Position numbers and translations under genes: made by a program
Notes under the pieces: model-generated
What the model was told of the DNA's origin: nothing
Seen by the model: the letters and a program-made list of their open reading frames with translations, nothing else
Database searches by the model: none
Origin: Deinococcus sp. AB2017081
GTDB lineage: Bacteria; Deinococcota; Deinococci; Deinococcales; Deinococcaceae
Reading direction: 5' to 3'
DNA length: 64,000 nt
NCBI RefSeq assembly: GCF_034440735.1
Contig: NZ_CP140098.1
Location: 2,473,501-2,537,500 of the forward strand
Part shown: in pieces, positions 20,532 through 31,394 of the stretch
Numbering within the stretch: the stretch's first letter is position 1
Layout: every line of letters begins with the position of its first letter

Positions 20532-21269
20532 TCACACGGGCGGATCGGCGGCGGGCTCCATGACCTCGTAGCGGTACAGCAGCGGTTTCTTGAGCAGGCC
20601 GCGCGGCACGGCGACCGTGGCGTGCAGGTACGGCACCCCGGTCACGGTGACGCTCCCGGCGAACTCGCTCAGGTCGCCACCCAGACGGACGCCCCGGTCG
20701 AGCAGTTCCAGCGTGCCCTCGGCCCGGCCCAGCACGTCGTACGGGTGCTCGATCAGGCGGGTGAGCTTCACCGGGCGGCCACCCAGGCTGCGCAGGGGAT
20801 TGGCCGCGCTCGCGAAGGTGGCGCGCACCTCGCCCGCGATGCGCTCGCACGTCACCTTCACGCTCAGGGCGTACTCCCCGATGGGAAACTGCACCTCGCG
20901 GATCAGGGTCACGCCGTCACCCTCGGCCTCGCGGAACGCGGCGAGCAGGGCCTCCCGCCGGTTGCGCAGCAGGGTCACGGGCGCGGCGCCGGCCATCCCC
21001 TTCGCGCCCCGCTGCATGGGGAACTCGCCCCGGCTGATGAAGCGTTCGGCTTGCAGCAGCGTCTCCTCGCGCGACCTGAAGGTGCGGTGCAGCACGTTCT
21101 GGTACGGTGCCCACGCGTGGTGCTCGCGCTGGAGCCAGTCGACCCACAGGTCGTAGCGGTCATGGAAGCGCCAGCTGGAATGCGGAGCGGCGACGGGGGC
21201 CGGGCGGGCCGGCTCGTCCCGTCCGTTGAAACCGTCTTCCCTGCCGCTGGGTCTGGTGATGGCGCTCAT
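20532..21269 (-). CDS. Conserved hypothetical protein
   Basis: 245 residues from ATG 21269, with GGAGG 4 nt upstream. The first 30 residues look disordered. The folded part begins SWRFHDRYDLWVDWLQREHH and contains a basic region HRTFRSREETLLQAERFISR, then mixed beta strands (TLIREVQFPIGEYALSVKV). There is no signal peptide, membrane helix or catalytic signature that I recognise. It lies upstream of, and in the same direction as, the T-box operon, which has its own promoter. Confidence 0.6.
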   Translation of the reverse strand: MSAITRPSGREDGFNGRDEPARPAPVAAPHSSWRFHDRYDLWVDWLQREHHAWAPYQNVLHRTFRSREETLLQAERFISRGEFPMQRGAKGMAGAAPVTLLRNRREALLAAFREAEGDGVTLIREVQFPIGEYALSVKVTCERIAGEVRATFASAANPLRSLGGRPVKLTRLIEHPYDVLGRAEGTLELLDRGVRLGGDLSEFAGSVTVTGVPYLHATVAVPRGLLKKPLLYRYEVMEPAADPPV

Positions 21270-21425
21270 GAGTCCTCCGGATGCGTGATGGTCGTCAGGT
21301 GGGCGGCCAGCCTGAGATGGTGCGGTGTTCGCAGTCTATCAGGAAACGACGTGCCAGACGCTCAGGACTGAGGACTCGTGTCGGGGATGGCCCACCACAC
21401 GGCAACCCACCCGAGCCGCGGGACA

Positions 21426-21947
21426 TCAGACCTGTTCAATCAGGCCGGCCGTCAGGAAGGGGCGCAGGGTCTCCAGCACGGCGCGGGGCGCCTCGCCGCT
21501 GCGTTCAAGCATCACCTGGATGTTCTCGTTGTTCTCCAGCAGGCTCAGGGCCCGGTACTGCGTGCGGCTGACCGGCTGGGCCTCGGTCCAGCGGTCGGTG
21601 AAGCGCAGGCTGCGCGTCCAGTCTGGGAAGGTGCGCAGGGACGCCGTCCAGCCGTCACTCTCCTCGATCATGCGGCGCAGCGCCGAGTCCCGCCGCAGAT
21701 TCAGGGTCCGCTCGGGGGGCTGCACGTCCGGCTCGAACGTGAACAGCCCGGCATCCAGGCTGGAGAGCAGCTGGAGCGCCGCCTCGCCCTTCAGCACACT
21801 GGTCGCGGCGTGAACCACGTCCCCCCGGTCGATCCAGAGCTGACCACCACGGGGATGATCCACACTGAACCGCCCGACACGTCCGCTGGCCAGCAGCATC
21901 TGCATGACAGACAGAAACGGGAAGACGGACAGATCACCGCGAACCAT
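21426..21947 (-). CDS. DUF4388 (PATAN) domain protein
   Basis: 173 residues. The N-terminal half is a DUF4388 domain: MVRGDLSVFPFLSVMQMLLA, then GRVGRFSVDHPRGGQLWIDR and GDVVHAATSVLKGEAALQLL, GLFTFEPD. In other bacteria this domain accompanies response regulators and gliding or exopolysaccharide control. The C-terminal half is a winged-helix-like stretch (TQYRALSLLENNENIQVMLE ... TAGLIEQV), as in PATAN regulators. The start at 21947 is supported by TACACT 8 nt upstream; the longer frame (to 22058) runs through the opposite gene's promoter. Confidence 0.8.
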   Translation of the reverse strand: MVRGDLSVFPFLSVMQMLLASGRVGRFSVDHPRGGQLWIDRGDVVHAATSVLKGEAALQLLSSLDAGLFTFEPDVQPPERTLNLRRDSALRRMIEESDGWTASLRTFPDWTRSLRFTDRWTEAQPVSRTQYRALSLLENNENIQVMLERSGEAPRAVLETLRPFLTAGLIEQV

Positions 21948-21955
21948 ACGCCCGG

Positions 21956-21961
21956 AGTGTA
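21956..21961 (-). promoter_or_regulatory. Leaderless -10 box (TACACT) of DUF4388 gene
   Basis: TACACT on the minus strand lies 8 nt from the ATG at 21947. Confidence 0.55.
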
Positions 21962-22042
21962 GTGCGTGCACCCTGACGAAAGCCTTTCGGAATGGGGGCA
22001 GGCAGCGCCACACCTCCCCAGGAACGTGGCAGCATCCGGGGC

Positions 22043-23035
22043 ATGCCCGACGCCACATCGACCCTGCTCTCCCTGAGCGCCGCCGACGCGCTGGGCGCCG
22101 CCACGGAATTCAAGACCCCCGAGGCCATCCACGCCCGCTACGGCATGATCGACTCGTACCAGCCGGGCAGCGTGTTCGGCTTCGCCCCCGGCGAGGCGAC
22201 CGACGACTCGCAGATGGTGGTCGCGACCCTGCTGGGCTACGCCCGCCGGACCGGACACGCGGGCGTCCGCCACGCGCTGCGCGAGTGGCTGGACGCCGGC
22301 CCGCCGGACGTGGGCGCCCTCACCGGGAGCGCCCTGCGCCGAGCCGCACCGGGACTGGACGGCGGGGCGTGGGCATGGGCGGCCAGCGGCCACCACAGCG
22401 CCGGCAACGGCGGCCTGATGCGGGTCGCCGCGGTCTGGATCGCGGGATTCCGTGGCGGCGCGCTGGCCCGGGAGTCGGCGGTCGTGACGGCCCTGACGCA
22501 CGCCGATCCTCGCTGCGTCGCCGCCTCGGTGTTCTTCACGGCGTTTCTGGACGCGTTGGCGGCAGCCATGCCGTACGCGCAGGCCGCCACGGCCGGACTG
22601 GACGTGATGGACCGGCTCGACTCCCGCAGCGTCCTGATCGAGGCCGGTGTCCTGGGCATCGATCTGCGGGACACGGCGGCGGCCTACGCGGCCGGAGACC
22701 GGGCCGCCCGCGCCCAGGTGCGTTCACGCGTGCGCTCGGGCCTGGACGGTCACGTGACCTCACAGAGCGGCTTCGTGCTGGACACGCTGGAGGCGGCAGT
22801 GGCGTATGGCCGGGCCGAGACGTGGCTGGCCGCGATCCAGCCCGCCGTCATGCAGGGCGACGACAGCGACACCGTCGCGTGCGTGACCGGGGCGGTGCTG
22901 GGCGCCCGGGGAATGGAGGTGCCCGGAGGACTGATCGGACCGCTGCGACTGGGCCACACCTGGCCCGGATGGCAGCGCGGCTGGGCCTGTGCCGAACACT
23001 TCCCGGCGCTGGTGGACGGCGCGCAGCACGCGTGA
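22043..23035 (+). CDS. ADP-ribosylglycohydrolase family protein
   Basis: 330 residues of the DraG/ARH fold, which removes ADP-ribose from proteins or related adducts using two metal ions. The metal-binding motifs are TDDSQMV in the N-terminal third (usual form TDDTxM) and GDDSDTVACVTGAVLGA near the C-terminus. SAGNGGLMRVA matches the conserved GNGALMR motif. The ATG at 22043 gives a normal-length protein. It is coupled by a GTGA overlap to the nucleotidyltransferase-like gene that follows. Confidence 0.92.
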   Translation: MPDATSTLLSLSAADALGAATEFKTPEAIHARYGMIDSYQPGSVFGFAPGEATDDSQMVVATLLGYARRTGHAGVRHALREWLDAGPPDVGALTGSALRRAAPGLDGGAWAWAASGHHSAGNGGLMRVAAVWIAGFRGGALARESAVVTALTHADPRCVAASVFFTAFLDALAAAMPYAQAATAGLDVMDRLDSRSVLIEAGVLGIDLRDTAAAYAAGDRAARAQVRSRVRSGLDGHVTSQSGFVLDTLEAAVAYGRAETWLAAIQPAVMQGDDSDTVACVTGAVLGARGMEVPGGLIGPLRLGHTWPGWQRGWACAEHFPALVDGAQHA

Positions 23036-23595
23036 CCGGAGACGACCTTCTCCGCAGTGTGCGCCGCAACCCGGTGAACGCCACCATCATCAGCCGGCTG
23101 CCGGAGCTGGGCACCGCACAGACGCACCTCGTGGCCGGCGCCCTGTTCCAGACGGTGTGGAATGTCCGCAGCGGGCAGGATCTCCAGGCGCAGATCCTCG
23201 ACTACGACGTGTTCTACTGGGACGACGACCTGAGCAGCGAGGCCGAGGATCGCGTGATCCGCCGTGCCGCCCGGATCTTCGGCGATCTGGACGTCCGTGT
23301 GGAGATCCGGAATCAGGCCAGGGTGCACCTGTGGTTCCCGCAGCACACCGGTCTGGAGCGGCCACCGCTGCGCAGCGTCTGCGTCGGCATCGATCAATTC
23401 CTGGCCGTGTGCACGTGCGTGGGCATCGACGCCAGGGGTGGGGTGTATACGCCCTATGGCCTGGCTGACCTCGCCGCAGGCCGGCTGCGGCTGAACGGCC
23501 GCAACCACACGCCTCAGCTGTTCGGGGCCAAGATGGCGAGCTATGTCCGCCGCTGGCCGTGGCTTCAGGTCGTGGCCGGGGCCCCTCCCGCCTGA
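23032..23595 (+). CDS. Nucleotidyltransferase family protein (DUF925-like)
   Basis: 187 residues from GTG 23032, overlapping the glycohydrolase stop. Seen: VAGALFQTVWNVRSGQ, then YDVFYWDDDLSSEAED with acidic residues as a metal site, DVRVEIRNQARVHLWFPQ and the C-terminal YGLADLAAGRLRLNGRN. This is the pattern of the small NTP_transf_6 family, members of the nucleotidyltransferase superfamily with unknown substrates. Pairing with an ADP-ribosylglycohydrolase suggests a nucleotide-modification pair, but that is inference. Confidence 0.85.
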   Translation: MTGDDLLRSVRRNPVNATIISRLPELGTAQTHLVAGALFQTVWNVRSGQDLQAQILDYDVFYWDDDLSSEAEDRVIRRAARIFGDLDVRVEIRNQARVHLWFPQHTGLERPPLRSVCVGIDQFLAVCTCVGIDARGGVYTPYGLADLAAGRLRLNGRNHTPQLFGAKMASYVRRWPWLQVVAGAPPA

Positions 23596-23608
23596 CCCCT
23601 GTCTCGTG

Positions 23609-23614
23609 TATACT
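23609..23614 (+). promoter_or_regulatory. -10 box (TATACT) of rpmE
   Basis: TATACT lies just after the nucleotidyltransferase stop, leaving about 58 nt of leader before the L31 ATG. I see no good -35. Confidence 0.55.
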
Positions 23615-23678
23615 CCTTCGGTTGTCCGTGACGCACACCCGGCCCGAACCGGCAAGACGTGACGGAGGAGGCAGACAG

Positions 23679-23897
<219 letters not shown>

Positions 23898-23912
23898 GAC
23901 CGACATCGACCG

Positions 23913-23938
23913 GATCCCGCAGCAATGCGGGATCTTTT
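23913..23938 (+). terminator. Rho-independent terminator of rpmE
   Basis: A perfect 9-bp stem (23913-23921 with 23926-23934), GCAA tetraloop and TTTT make this the clearest intrinsic terminator in the window. Confidence 0.95.
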
Positions 23939-23982
23939 CATGGCCTGTGCCGGCAAACGGCACCGTCTGCCATACTCCCACC

Positions 23983-24600
23983 GTGCTGAAGTCCCCCTAC
24001 CACGGCGGTCACCTGGAAGTGATCGTCGGCCCGATGTTCAGCGGCAAGAGTGAGGAGCTGATCCGCCGCGTCACCCGCGCCGTGATCGCCCGCCAGCGGG
24101 TGCAGGTCTACAAGCCGGCGATCGATGACCGCTACCACGCCGCGGCGGTGGCCAGTCACGCCGGCCGCACGGTGGATGCCGTGGCGGTGCGCGGGGCCGC
24201 CGACATCCGGGCCCACCTGGCAGGTGAGGACACACTGCTGCGGGCGGAGCCACCTCCCCTGCCCGATGTCGTCGGCATCGACGAGGTGCAGTTCCTGAAC
24301 GGCGAGGTGGTACCGCTGGCCCTGGAGCTCGCGGATCAGGGGGTGCGGGTGATCCTGGCTGGCCTGGACCTCGACTTCCGGGCCGAGCCCTTCGGGTGGA
24401 TGCCGGATCTGCTCGCGCGCGCCGAGAGCGTGGAGAAGCTCACCGCGATCTGCACGGTGTGCGGAGCGCCGGCCACGCGGTCACAGCGCCTGATCGGAGG
24501 GGAGCCGGCCCGCTTCGATGACCCCGTGGTGCTGGTGGGGGCCCTCGAGAGCTACGAGGCCCGCTGCCGAGTGCACCACGTGGTGCGCAGCGGCGAATGA
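23983..24600 (+). CDS. tdk: Thymidine kinase (type II)
   Basis: 205 residues. It phosphorylates thymidine with ATP in the salvage pathway. The P-loop is [22 protein letters not shown] is the Walker B region and the catalytic glutamate lies in it. The lasso and zinc-binding part is [15 protein letters not shown] with a second pair CRVH near the end. It starts at GTG 23983; the upstream frame reads through the terminator. A CATACT at 23971-23976 is 6 nt before the GTG, suggesting a leaderless message. Confidence 0.95.
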   Translation: MLKSPYHGGHLEVIVGPMFSGKSEELIRRVTRAVIARQRVQVYKPAIDDRYHAAAVASHAGRTVDAVAVRGAADIRAHLAGEDTLLRAEPPPLPDVVGIDEVQFLNGEVVPLALELADQGVRVILAGLDLDFRAEPFGWMPDLLARAESVEKLTAICTVCGAPATRSQRLIGGEPARFDDPVVLVGALESYEARCRVHHVVRSGE

Positions 24601-24687
24601 CGTGCAGACCGCGGCCGGCGCGGCCCACGTGTGGGGCTGGCCGGCGGGCTGCCCGCGTGGACGGCACAGGAACGCCCCCAGATCCTT

Positions 24688-24716
24688 TTGAATCCATGAA
24701 CGTGAAACGATAGACT
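24688..24716 (+). promoter_or_regulatory. Promoter of the GGDEF gene
   Basis: TTGAAT (24688-24693), 17-bp spacer and TAGACT (24711-24716). The gene starts 45 nt later behind GGAG at 24753-24756. Confidence 0.7.
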
Positions 24717-24761
24717 CCCGGTCGTCACCCCCGATCCCGACCTTCCGCTTCTGGAGTCCGA

Positions 24762-25853
24762 TTGCCCAGTCCATCCCCTGCCCCGAACCTGGCCCTGAAC
24801 CCGTCCGAGTGGCACCGCAGCCAGCGGCAGATGTTCCTGGCGCTGGTGATCCTGGTCACGCTGGCCAGCGCGGTCGCCCTGGCCCTGCAGCGGCCGGCCT
24901 TCGATCCGCTGGACATCTGGGCCCTGCCAGGCATGTCCGCGCTGCTGATCGTTCTTCAGGGCCTGCTGGTGCTGAAGCGGATCACTCTCTCGGCGGCACT
25001 CCAGACCGCCTACCTGGGCGGCGCGACGTATGTGCTGCTCGCGCTCTCGCACCAGTACGAGGTGATGCCGGCCACGTCGGTGACCCTGATGGAGAACACC
25101 TACTGGTTCGCGGTGATCTACGCGGCGGCGTTCCTGACCTTTCCGTCCCGGCTGGCCACCGTCGTCACCAGCGGCATCCTGATCCTGGCCACCGCGATCT
25201 GCGCGTGGCACGTGACCATGACAGTGCCGGACGACATGCGCCTGAAGCTGGCGGCGGCCTCGGCCCAGTTCCTGCTCACCGGCGCGGTGCTGATCGTCCT
25301 GAACCGCACGATCGGGGTGCAGCACCACCGCCTGATGGCCACCCGCACGGCCGCCTACACGGATGTCCTGACGGGCCTGGCCAACCGCCGCGCCGCCGAG
25401 GAGCACCTCGCGGCCCTGGCCCAGGGCGACACGGCCTTCACCCTGGTGCTGTTCGATCTGGATCATTTCAAGAGCGTGAACGACACCTACGGGCACGCGA
25501 CCGGCGACGCAGTGCTGCGCGGCGTGGCCGGCGCCATCCGTCACCTGCCGCCGGGCAGCGTGGCGTCCCGCTGGGGCGGCGAGGAATTTCTGCTGATCCT
25601 GCCCCGGCACGACCGGGCCGAGATCCGGGCGCGGCTCGACAGCCTGCGCACGCAGTTGCGCGGCCTGGTGCTGGGGCCGGTCAGCGGGGTGACCGCCAGC
25701 TTCGGCGTGGCGAGTTCCAGGGCCGGTGAGCATCCGGATCAGGTTCTGGCGCGCGCCGATACCGCCATGTACGCCGCCAAGGCCCAGGGCCGCAACGACG
25801 TGCGGGTCGCGGACACGATCTTCCGCCACGACCTCCCCGACCCGGTCAACTGA
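24762..25853 (+). CDS. Membrane-bound diguanylate cyclase
   Basis: 363 residues from TTG 24762. Five to six N-terminal membrane helices form the sensor part (MFLALVILVTLASAVALAL to LLTGAVLIVLNRTIG). The GGDEF domain begins AYTDVLTGLANRRAAEEHLA; the active-site signature is WGGEEFLLILP and the metal-binding aspartates are in FTLVLFDLDHFKSVND. It makes cyclic di-GMP from two GTP. I see no RxxD inhibitory site immediately before the signature (the position reads MASR-like PPGSVASRWGGEEF). It is followed by a long hairpin and a separate response-regulator gene. Confidence 0.94.
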   Translation: MPSPSPAPNLALNPSEWHRSQRQMFLALVILVTLASAVALALQRPAFDPLDIWALPGMSALLIVLQGLLVLKRITLSAALQTAYLGGATYVLLALSHQYEVMPATSVTLMENTYWFAVIYAAAFLTFPSRLATVVTSGILILATAICAWHVTMTVPDDMRLKLAAASAQFLLTGAVLIVLNRTIGVQHHRLMATRTAAYTDVLTGLANRRAAEEHLAALAQGDTAFTLVLFDLDHFKSVNDTYGHATGDAVLRGVAGAIRHLPPGSVASRWGGEEFLLILPRHDRAEIRARLDSLRTQLRGLVLGPVSGVTASFGVASSRAGEHPDQVLARADTAMYAAKAQGRNDVRVADTIFRHDLPDPVN

Positions 25854-25857
25854 CCGC

Positions 25858-25900
25858 CGGCCCAGTGCCGGTGGACGGGCTCCCGTCCGGCACTGGGCCG
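25858..25900 (+). terminator. Long hairpin after the GGDEF gene
   Basis: A perfect 14-bp stem (25858-25871 with 25887-25900), whose loop holds a second 5-bp stem (ACGGG/CCCGT). The T-content after it is low, but it is among the most stable hairpins in the window. Confidence 0.7.
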
Positions 25901-26019
25901 ACCGTTCACACCGCAGGACTGGGGCGGGGCCACGCCGCCACGCCGGCGGCCGTCGTGTGGGCACCGCAGCCGCCCCAGATGCACCCGGTTCTGTGTGAAC
26001 AGCGTCAGATTCGCTGCAC

Positions 26020-26025
26020 TATGAT
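26020..26025 (+). promoter_or_regulatory. Leaderless -10 box (TATGAT)
   Basis: TATGAT ends 7 nt before the ATG at 26033. It contains an in-frame ATG (26021), but that codon lies inside the promoter, so 26033 is the likely start. Confidence 0.65.
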
Positions 26026-26032
26026 GCCCCGC

Positions 26033-26410
26033 ATGGCGTACACCATTCTCGTCGCGGACGACGAACCGGCCATCCGCACCATGCTGGAGGTCATCCTGTC
26101 GGCCGACGGGCATGACATCGTGGCCGTGTCGGATGGCAAGGCCGCGCTGGACTACCTGCGCGACCACACGCCCGACGCCATGCTCCTGGACGTCAAGATG
26201 CCCCACATGGACGGCTTCGAGATCTGCTCGCGGGTCAAGCGCATCAAGCGCCTGCGTTCCGTTCCTGTCCTTCTTCTCACGGGCTTCGACGATGATCAGA
26301 CACGCGACCACGCCAAACTCGTGGGCGCAGACGATATCGTATACAAGCCGCTGTCCGGGAAGAACCTGCGCGGCCGCGTGAACCAGCTGGTGGAAGCGCG
26401 GCGACGCTAG
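26033..26410 (+). CDS. Single-domain response regulator
   Basis: 125 residues, only a CheY-like receiver domain. Acidic pocket VADDEP at the N-terminus, phosphoacceptor aspartate in MLLDVKMPHMDGFE, conserved threonine in VLLLTGFDDD and lysine in DIVYKPLSGKN. There is no output domain, so it probably acts by protein-protein contact or phosphotransfer. No histidine kinase is adjacent; the GGDEF protein upstream could be a partner but lacks any kinase features. The start is decided by the -10 box. Confidence 0.93.
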   Translation: MAYTILVADDEPAIRTMLEVILSADGHDIVAVSDGKAALDYLRDHTPDAMLLDVKMPHMDGFEICSRVKRIKRLRSVPVLLLTGFDDDQTRDHAKLVGADDIVYKPLSGKNLRGRVNQLVEARRR

Positions 26411-26441
26411 CCCGGAGGGCCGGCAGAACGGAGCGTCCACC

Positions 26442-28805
<2,364 letters not shown>

Positions 28806-28872
28806 TCCCCCGGCGGCGGCCCTCTCACGGATTCCCCACGACACCCGACGCCCGGCGGGACATCATGCCGGC

Positions 28873-29286
28873 ATGAGCCGACGCCGCGCCCCCCTGCTGA
28901 CCCTGCTCCTGGCCGTGGGAGTCATGCCCGCGCAGGCGCGCGTGCGCCTGGGCGAACCCCTGCCCGCGCATCCATGGGTCAGCGCGGGGCGCGAGGTGGT
29001 CGTGGTCTACAGCCACGACTGCGGCGACCTGGGTGCCCTGTGGACGGCGATCCTGGCGAGTGGACTGCCGGTGCGGGCCGTGAACGCCGAGGACATTCCC
29101 GCGCCGGCGCCCACGGGCGTGCCGGCGTGGCGCGGCGCGGACGCCACGGCCTTCGCCCGGACGCTGCGGGTCGGCACCTACCCCGCCGTGCTGCTGGTGC
29201 AGGGCGGGCGCATCCTGAACGCGTGGGAGGGCACCTTTGCGGGCGACCTGGGGCTGGCCGGGCTGGATGACCCGGGCCAGCCCTGA
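28873..29286 (+). CDS. Secreted thioredoxin-fold-like small protein
   Basis: 137 residues with a signal peptide (APLLTLLLAVGVMPAQA). The body has VVVVYSHDCGDLGALW at the place of a thioredoxin active site, with only one cysteine, and GTYPAVLLVQGGRILNAW at the place of the cis-proline strand. This suggests a thioredoxin-like fold with a monothiol site in the periplasm. It lies just before ccdA and the ccm genes, where such proteins often serve redox steps. The assignment is by pattern only. Confidence 0.6.
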   Translation: MSRRRAPLLTLLLAVGVMPAQARVRLGEPLPAHPWVSAGREVVVVYSHDCGDLGALWTAILASGLPVRAVNAEDIPAPAPTGVPAWRGADATAFARTLRVGTYPAVLLVQGGRILNAWEGTFAGDLGLAGLDDPGQP

Positions 29287-29332
29287 ACCCGGCCACAGGA
29301 CGCCTGCCCCGCCGACCGCCGGAGCAATCCTC

Positions 29333-29338
29333 TAGACT
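29333..29338 (+). promoter_or_regulatory. Leaderless -10 box (TAGACT) of ccdA-ccmAB
   Basis: TAGACT lies 6 nt before the ATG at 29345. Confidence 0.65.
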
Positions 29339-29344
29339 CCGCGC

Positions 29345-30028
29345 ATGACCGGTGCCGCCGCCTCTCCGACGCTGCTGATCGCGTTCGCGGCAGGCCTGCT
29401 GTCCTTCCTGAGTCCATGTGTGCTGCCGCTGGTGCCCAGTTACCTGGGCGTGATCGGTGGGGCGCGGGCTCCGCTGGCCCGTGCGCTGGGCTTCATCGCC
29501 GGCTTCGGCCTGGTGTTCATCGCGCTGGGAGCGACGGCCAGCACCCTCGGGGCGGTGCTGGCCCCCCACAAGATCCTGCTGGGGCAGGTGGCCGGCGTGC
29601 TGATCATCTTCTTCGGGCTGGTCATGCTGGGAGCCGTGCGCCCGCTGCTGCTCATGCGCGACACGCGGGCGCTGGCCGACGCGGGCGGCTACGGGCCGGT
29701 GGCGCTGGGCGCGGCCTTCGCCTTCGGGTGGAGCCCGTGCCTGGGGCCGACACTGGGCAGCATCCTGGGGCTGGCCGCCAGCAGCGCCAGCCTGAGCAGC
29801 GGGGTCGGCCTGCTGGCCGCGTACACGCTGGGGCTGGCCGCGCCCTTCCTGCTGGCCGCGCTGCTGTGGCACCGCCTGAACCTGCGCCGCCTGAACCGCT
29901 ACGCCGGAATCTTCGAGAAGGTCGGCGGCGCCATCCTCGTGGCGGTCGGGTTGCTGATGGTCAGCGGGCAGTTCACGCGGCTGGCAACCTTCTTCTCGCA
30001 GGTGATGCCGGCATGGCTGATCCGGTAG
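29345..30028 (+). CDS. ccdA: CcdA-type thiol-disulfide transporter for cytochrome c biogenesis
   Basis: 227 residues with six membrane helices. The two conserved cysteines are in FLSPCVLPLVPSYLGVIGG (helix 1) and FAFGWSPCLGPTLGSILG (helix 4). CcdA passes electrons from cytoplasmic thioredoxin to periplasmic thioredoxin-like proteins such as CcmG, keeping apocytochrome cysteines reduced. It heads the ccdA-ccmA-ccmB block and overlaps ccmA by 16 nt. Confidence 0.93.
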   Translation: MTGAAASPTLLIAFAAGLLSFLSPCVLPLVPSYLGVIGGARAPLARALGFIAGFGLVFIALGATASTLGAVLAPHKILLGQVAGVLIIFFGLVMLGAVRPLLLMRDTRALADAGGYGPVALGAAFAFGWSPCLGPTLGSILGLAASSASLSSGVGLLAAYTLGLAAPFLLAALLWHRLNLRRLNRYAGIFEKVGGAILVAVGLLMVSGQFTRLATFFSQVMPAWLIR

Positions 30029-30690
30029 GCGCTGGTCTGACCTCCCCCGAACCCACCACCCCCCACGCCGTCCAGCTACGAGACGTGTGGCTGCGCCTGG
30101 GCCGCGAGGTGATCCTGCGCAGCGTGACCGTGGACGTCCCCGCCGGGCAGGGCGTGACCCTGCTGGGCGAGAACGGCGCAGGCAAGACCACCCTGCTGCG
30201 GGTGGTGGCCTCGGCGCTGCGGCCCACCCGTGGCGAGGGGCGGGTGCTGGGCTTCGACCTGCGCGACGGCCGCTCGGTGCGCGAGGTCATCCATCTCATG
30301 CCGGTCGATGCCGGGCTGTACCCGGATCTAAGCTGCGCGGAGAACCTGGAGTTCGCCCTGCGGGTGTACGGGCAGCCCGGTAACGTGCGGGCTGCCCTGG
30401 CACGGGTGGGCCTGGAGGGGGCGGCGACACGCCGGGTGCGGCACCTGTCGGCCGGGATGCGCAAGCGGCTGGCCCTGGCCCGGGCGTGGCTGCTGGCCCG
30501 GCCCGTCACGCTGGTCGACGAGCCCTTCGCCAACCTGGACGACGCGGGGCGGGCACTGGTGATCGAGCTGCTCCGCGACCTGCAGGGACGCGGCGTGGCG
30601 CTGCTGATCGCCGCCCACGAGCCGGAACTGGCCCGGCAGGTGGCTCCCCACGCCCTGCGCCTGACCGGCGGACAGCTGGTGGAGGCGTGA
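30013..30690 (+). CDS. ccmA: Heme exporter ATP-binding protein CcmA
   Basis: 225 residues from ATG 30013, inside the end of ccdA. Walker A is GENGAGKTTLLRV, the signature is LSAGMRKRLALAR and Walker B is VTLVDEPFANLDDAG. CcmA drives release of holo-CcmE from the CcmCDE complex in System I cytochrome c maturation. The next gene, ccmB, starts in its stop codon (GTGA overlap). Position within a complete ccm set makes CcmA the best call over other small ABC ATPases. Confidence 0.92.
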   Translation: MADPVGAGLTSPEPTTPHAVQLRDVWLRLGREVILRSVTVDVPAGQGVTLLGENGAGKTTLLRVVASALRPTRGEGRVLGFDLRDGRSVREVIHLMPVDAGLYPDLSCAENLEFALRVYGQPGNVRAALARVGLEGAATRRVRHLSAGMRKRLALARAWLLARPVTLVDEPFANLDDAGRALVIELLRDLQGRGVALLIAAHEPELARQVAPHALRLTGGQLVEA

Positions 30691-31388
30691 ATGCGGCCCT
30701 GCGGCTGGCGTGGGCCGTGGCCGCCAAGGATCTGCGGGTCGCGGGCCGCACGCGCGAGTCCGTGCTTGCCACGGCATTCTTTGCCGGACTGGTGCTGCTG
30801 ATCCTGGGCCTCGCGCTGGGGGGCAGCGACGGGCGCACGCCGACCCAGACGGCGTCGGTGGCGGCGGGGGCGCTGTGGACGGCGCTGGCGCTGTCGGCCG
30901 CGGTGGGTGCCCAGCGGGCCTTCGCGCAGGAACAGGAGGCGGGGGCGCTGGAACAGCTGCTGCTGCTGCCGGGGCCACACGGCGCTCTGTATCTGGGCAA
31001 GCTGCTGGGAGTGCTGGGGCCGCTGCTGCTGGTCGCGGCGTTCGCGGTGCCCACCGGTCTGATCCTGTTCGGCGCGGCGGGCGCGGGGCGGGCCGTGCCG
31101 TGGGCGGCGCTGGCCCTGACCACGCTGCTGGGCGTGACGGGCTTTGCGGCCGGCACGACCTTCTACGGCAGCATCACGGTCAGCCTGCGGGCCCGCGAGG
31201 CGCTGCTGCCGGCGCTGGCCTTCCCGATCGTGGTGCCGGTCGTGATCGCCACGGTCAAGGCGACGGCCCTGCTGCTGGACGGCGGCTGGTCGCCTGAGGT
31301 CGCCACGTGGCTGTCGTTCCTGGCCGCCCTGGACGTGGGCACCGTGATCCTGGCGACCCTGCTGTTCCCCTTCGCCGCCGAGGGTTGA
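30687..31388 (+). CDS. ccmB: Heme exporter permease CcmB
   Basis: 233 residues, six membrane helices. CcmB hallmarks are the N-terminal AAKDLRVAGRTRESVLATAF, then AFAQEQEAGALEQLLLLPG, LYLGKLLGVLGPLLL and SLRAREALLPALAFPIVVPV. It is the membrane partner of CcmA. It starts at GTG 30687, overlapping the ccmA stop. The ccm run is then interrupted by a minus-strand gene and resumes with ccmC at 32373. Confidence 0.95.
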   Translation: MNAALRLAWAVAAKDLRVAGRTRESVLATAFFAGLVLLILGLALGGSDGRTPTQTASVAAGALWTALALSAAVGAQRAFAQEQEAGALEQLLLLPGPHGALYLGKLLGVLGPLLLVAAFAVPTGLILFGAAGAGRAVPWAALALTTLLGVTGFAAGTTFYGSITVSLRAREALLPALAFPIVVPVVIATVKATALLLDGGWSPEVATWLSFLAALDVGTVILATLLFPFAAEG

Positions 31389-31394
31389 ACCGGA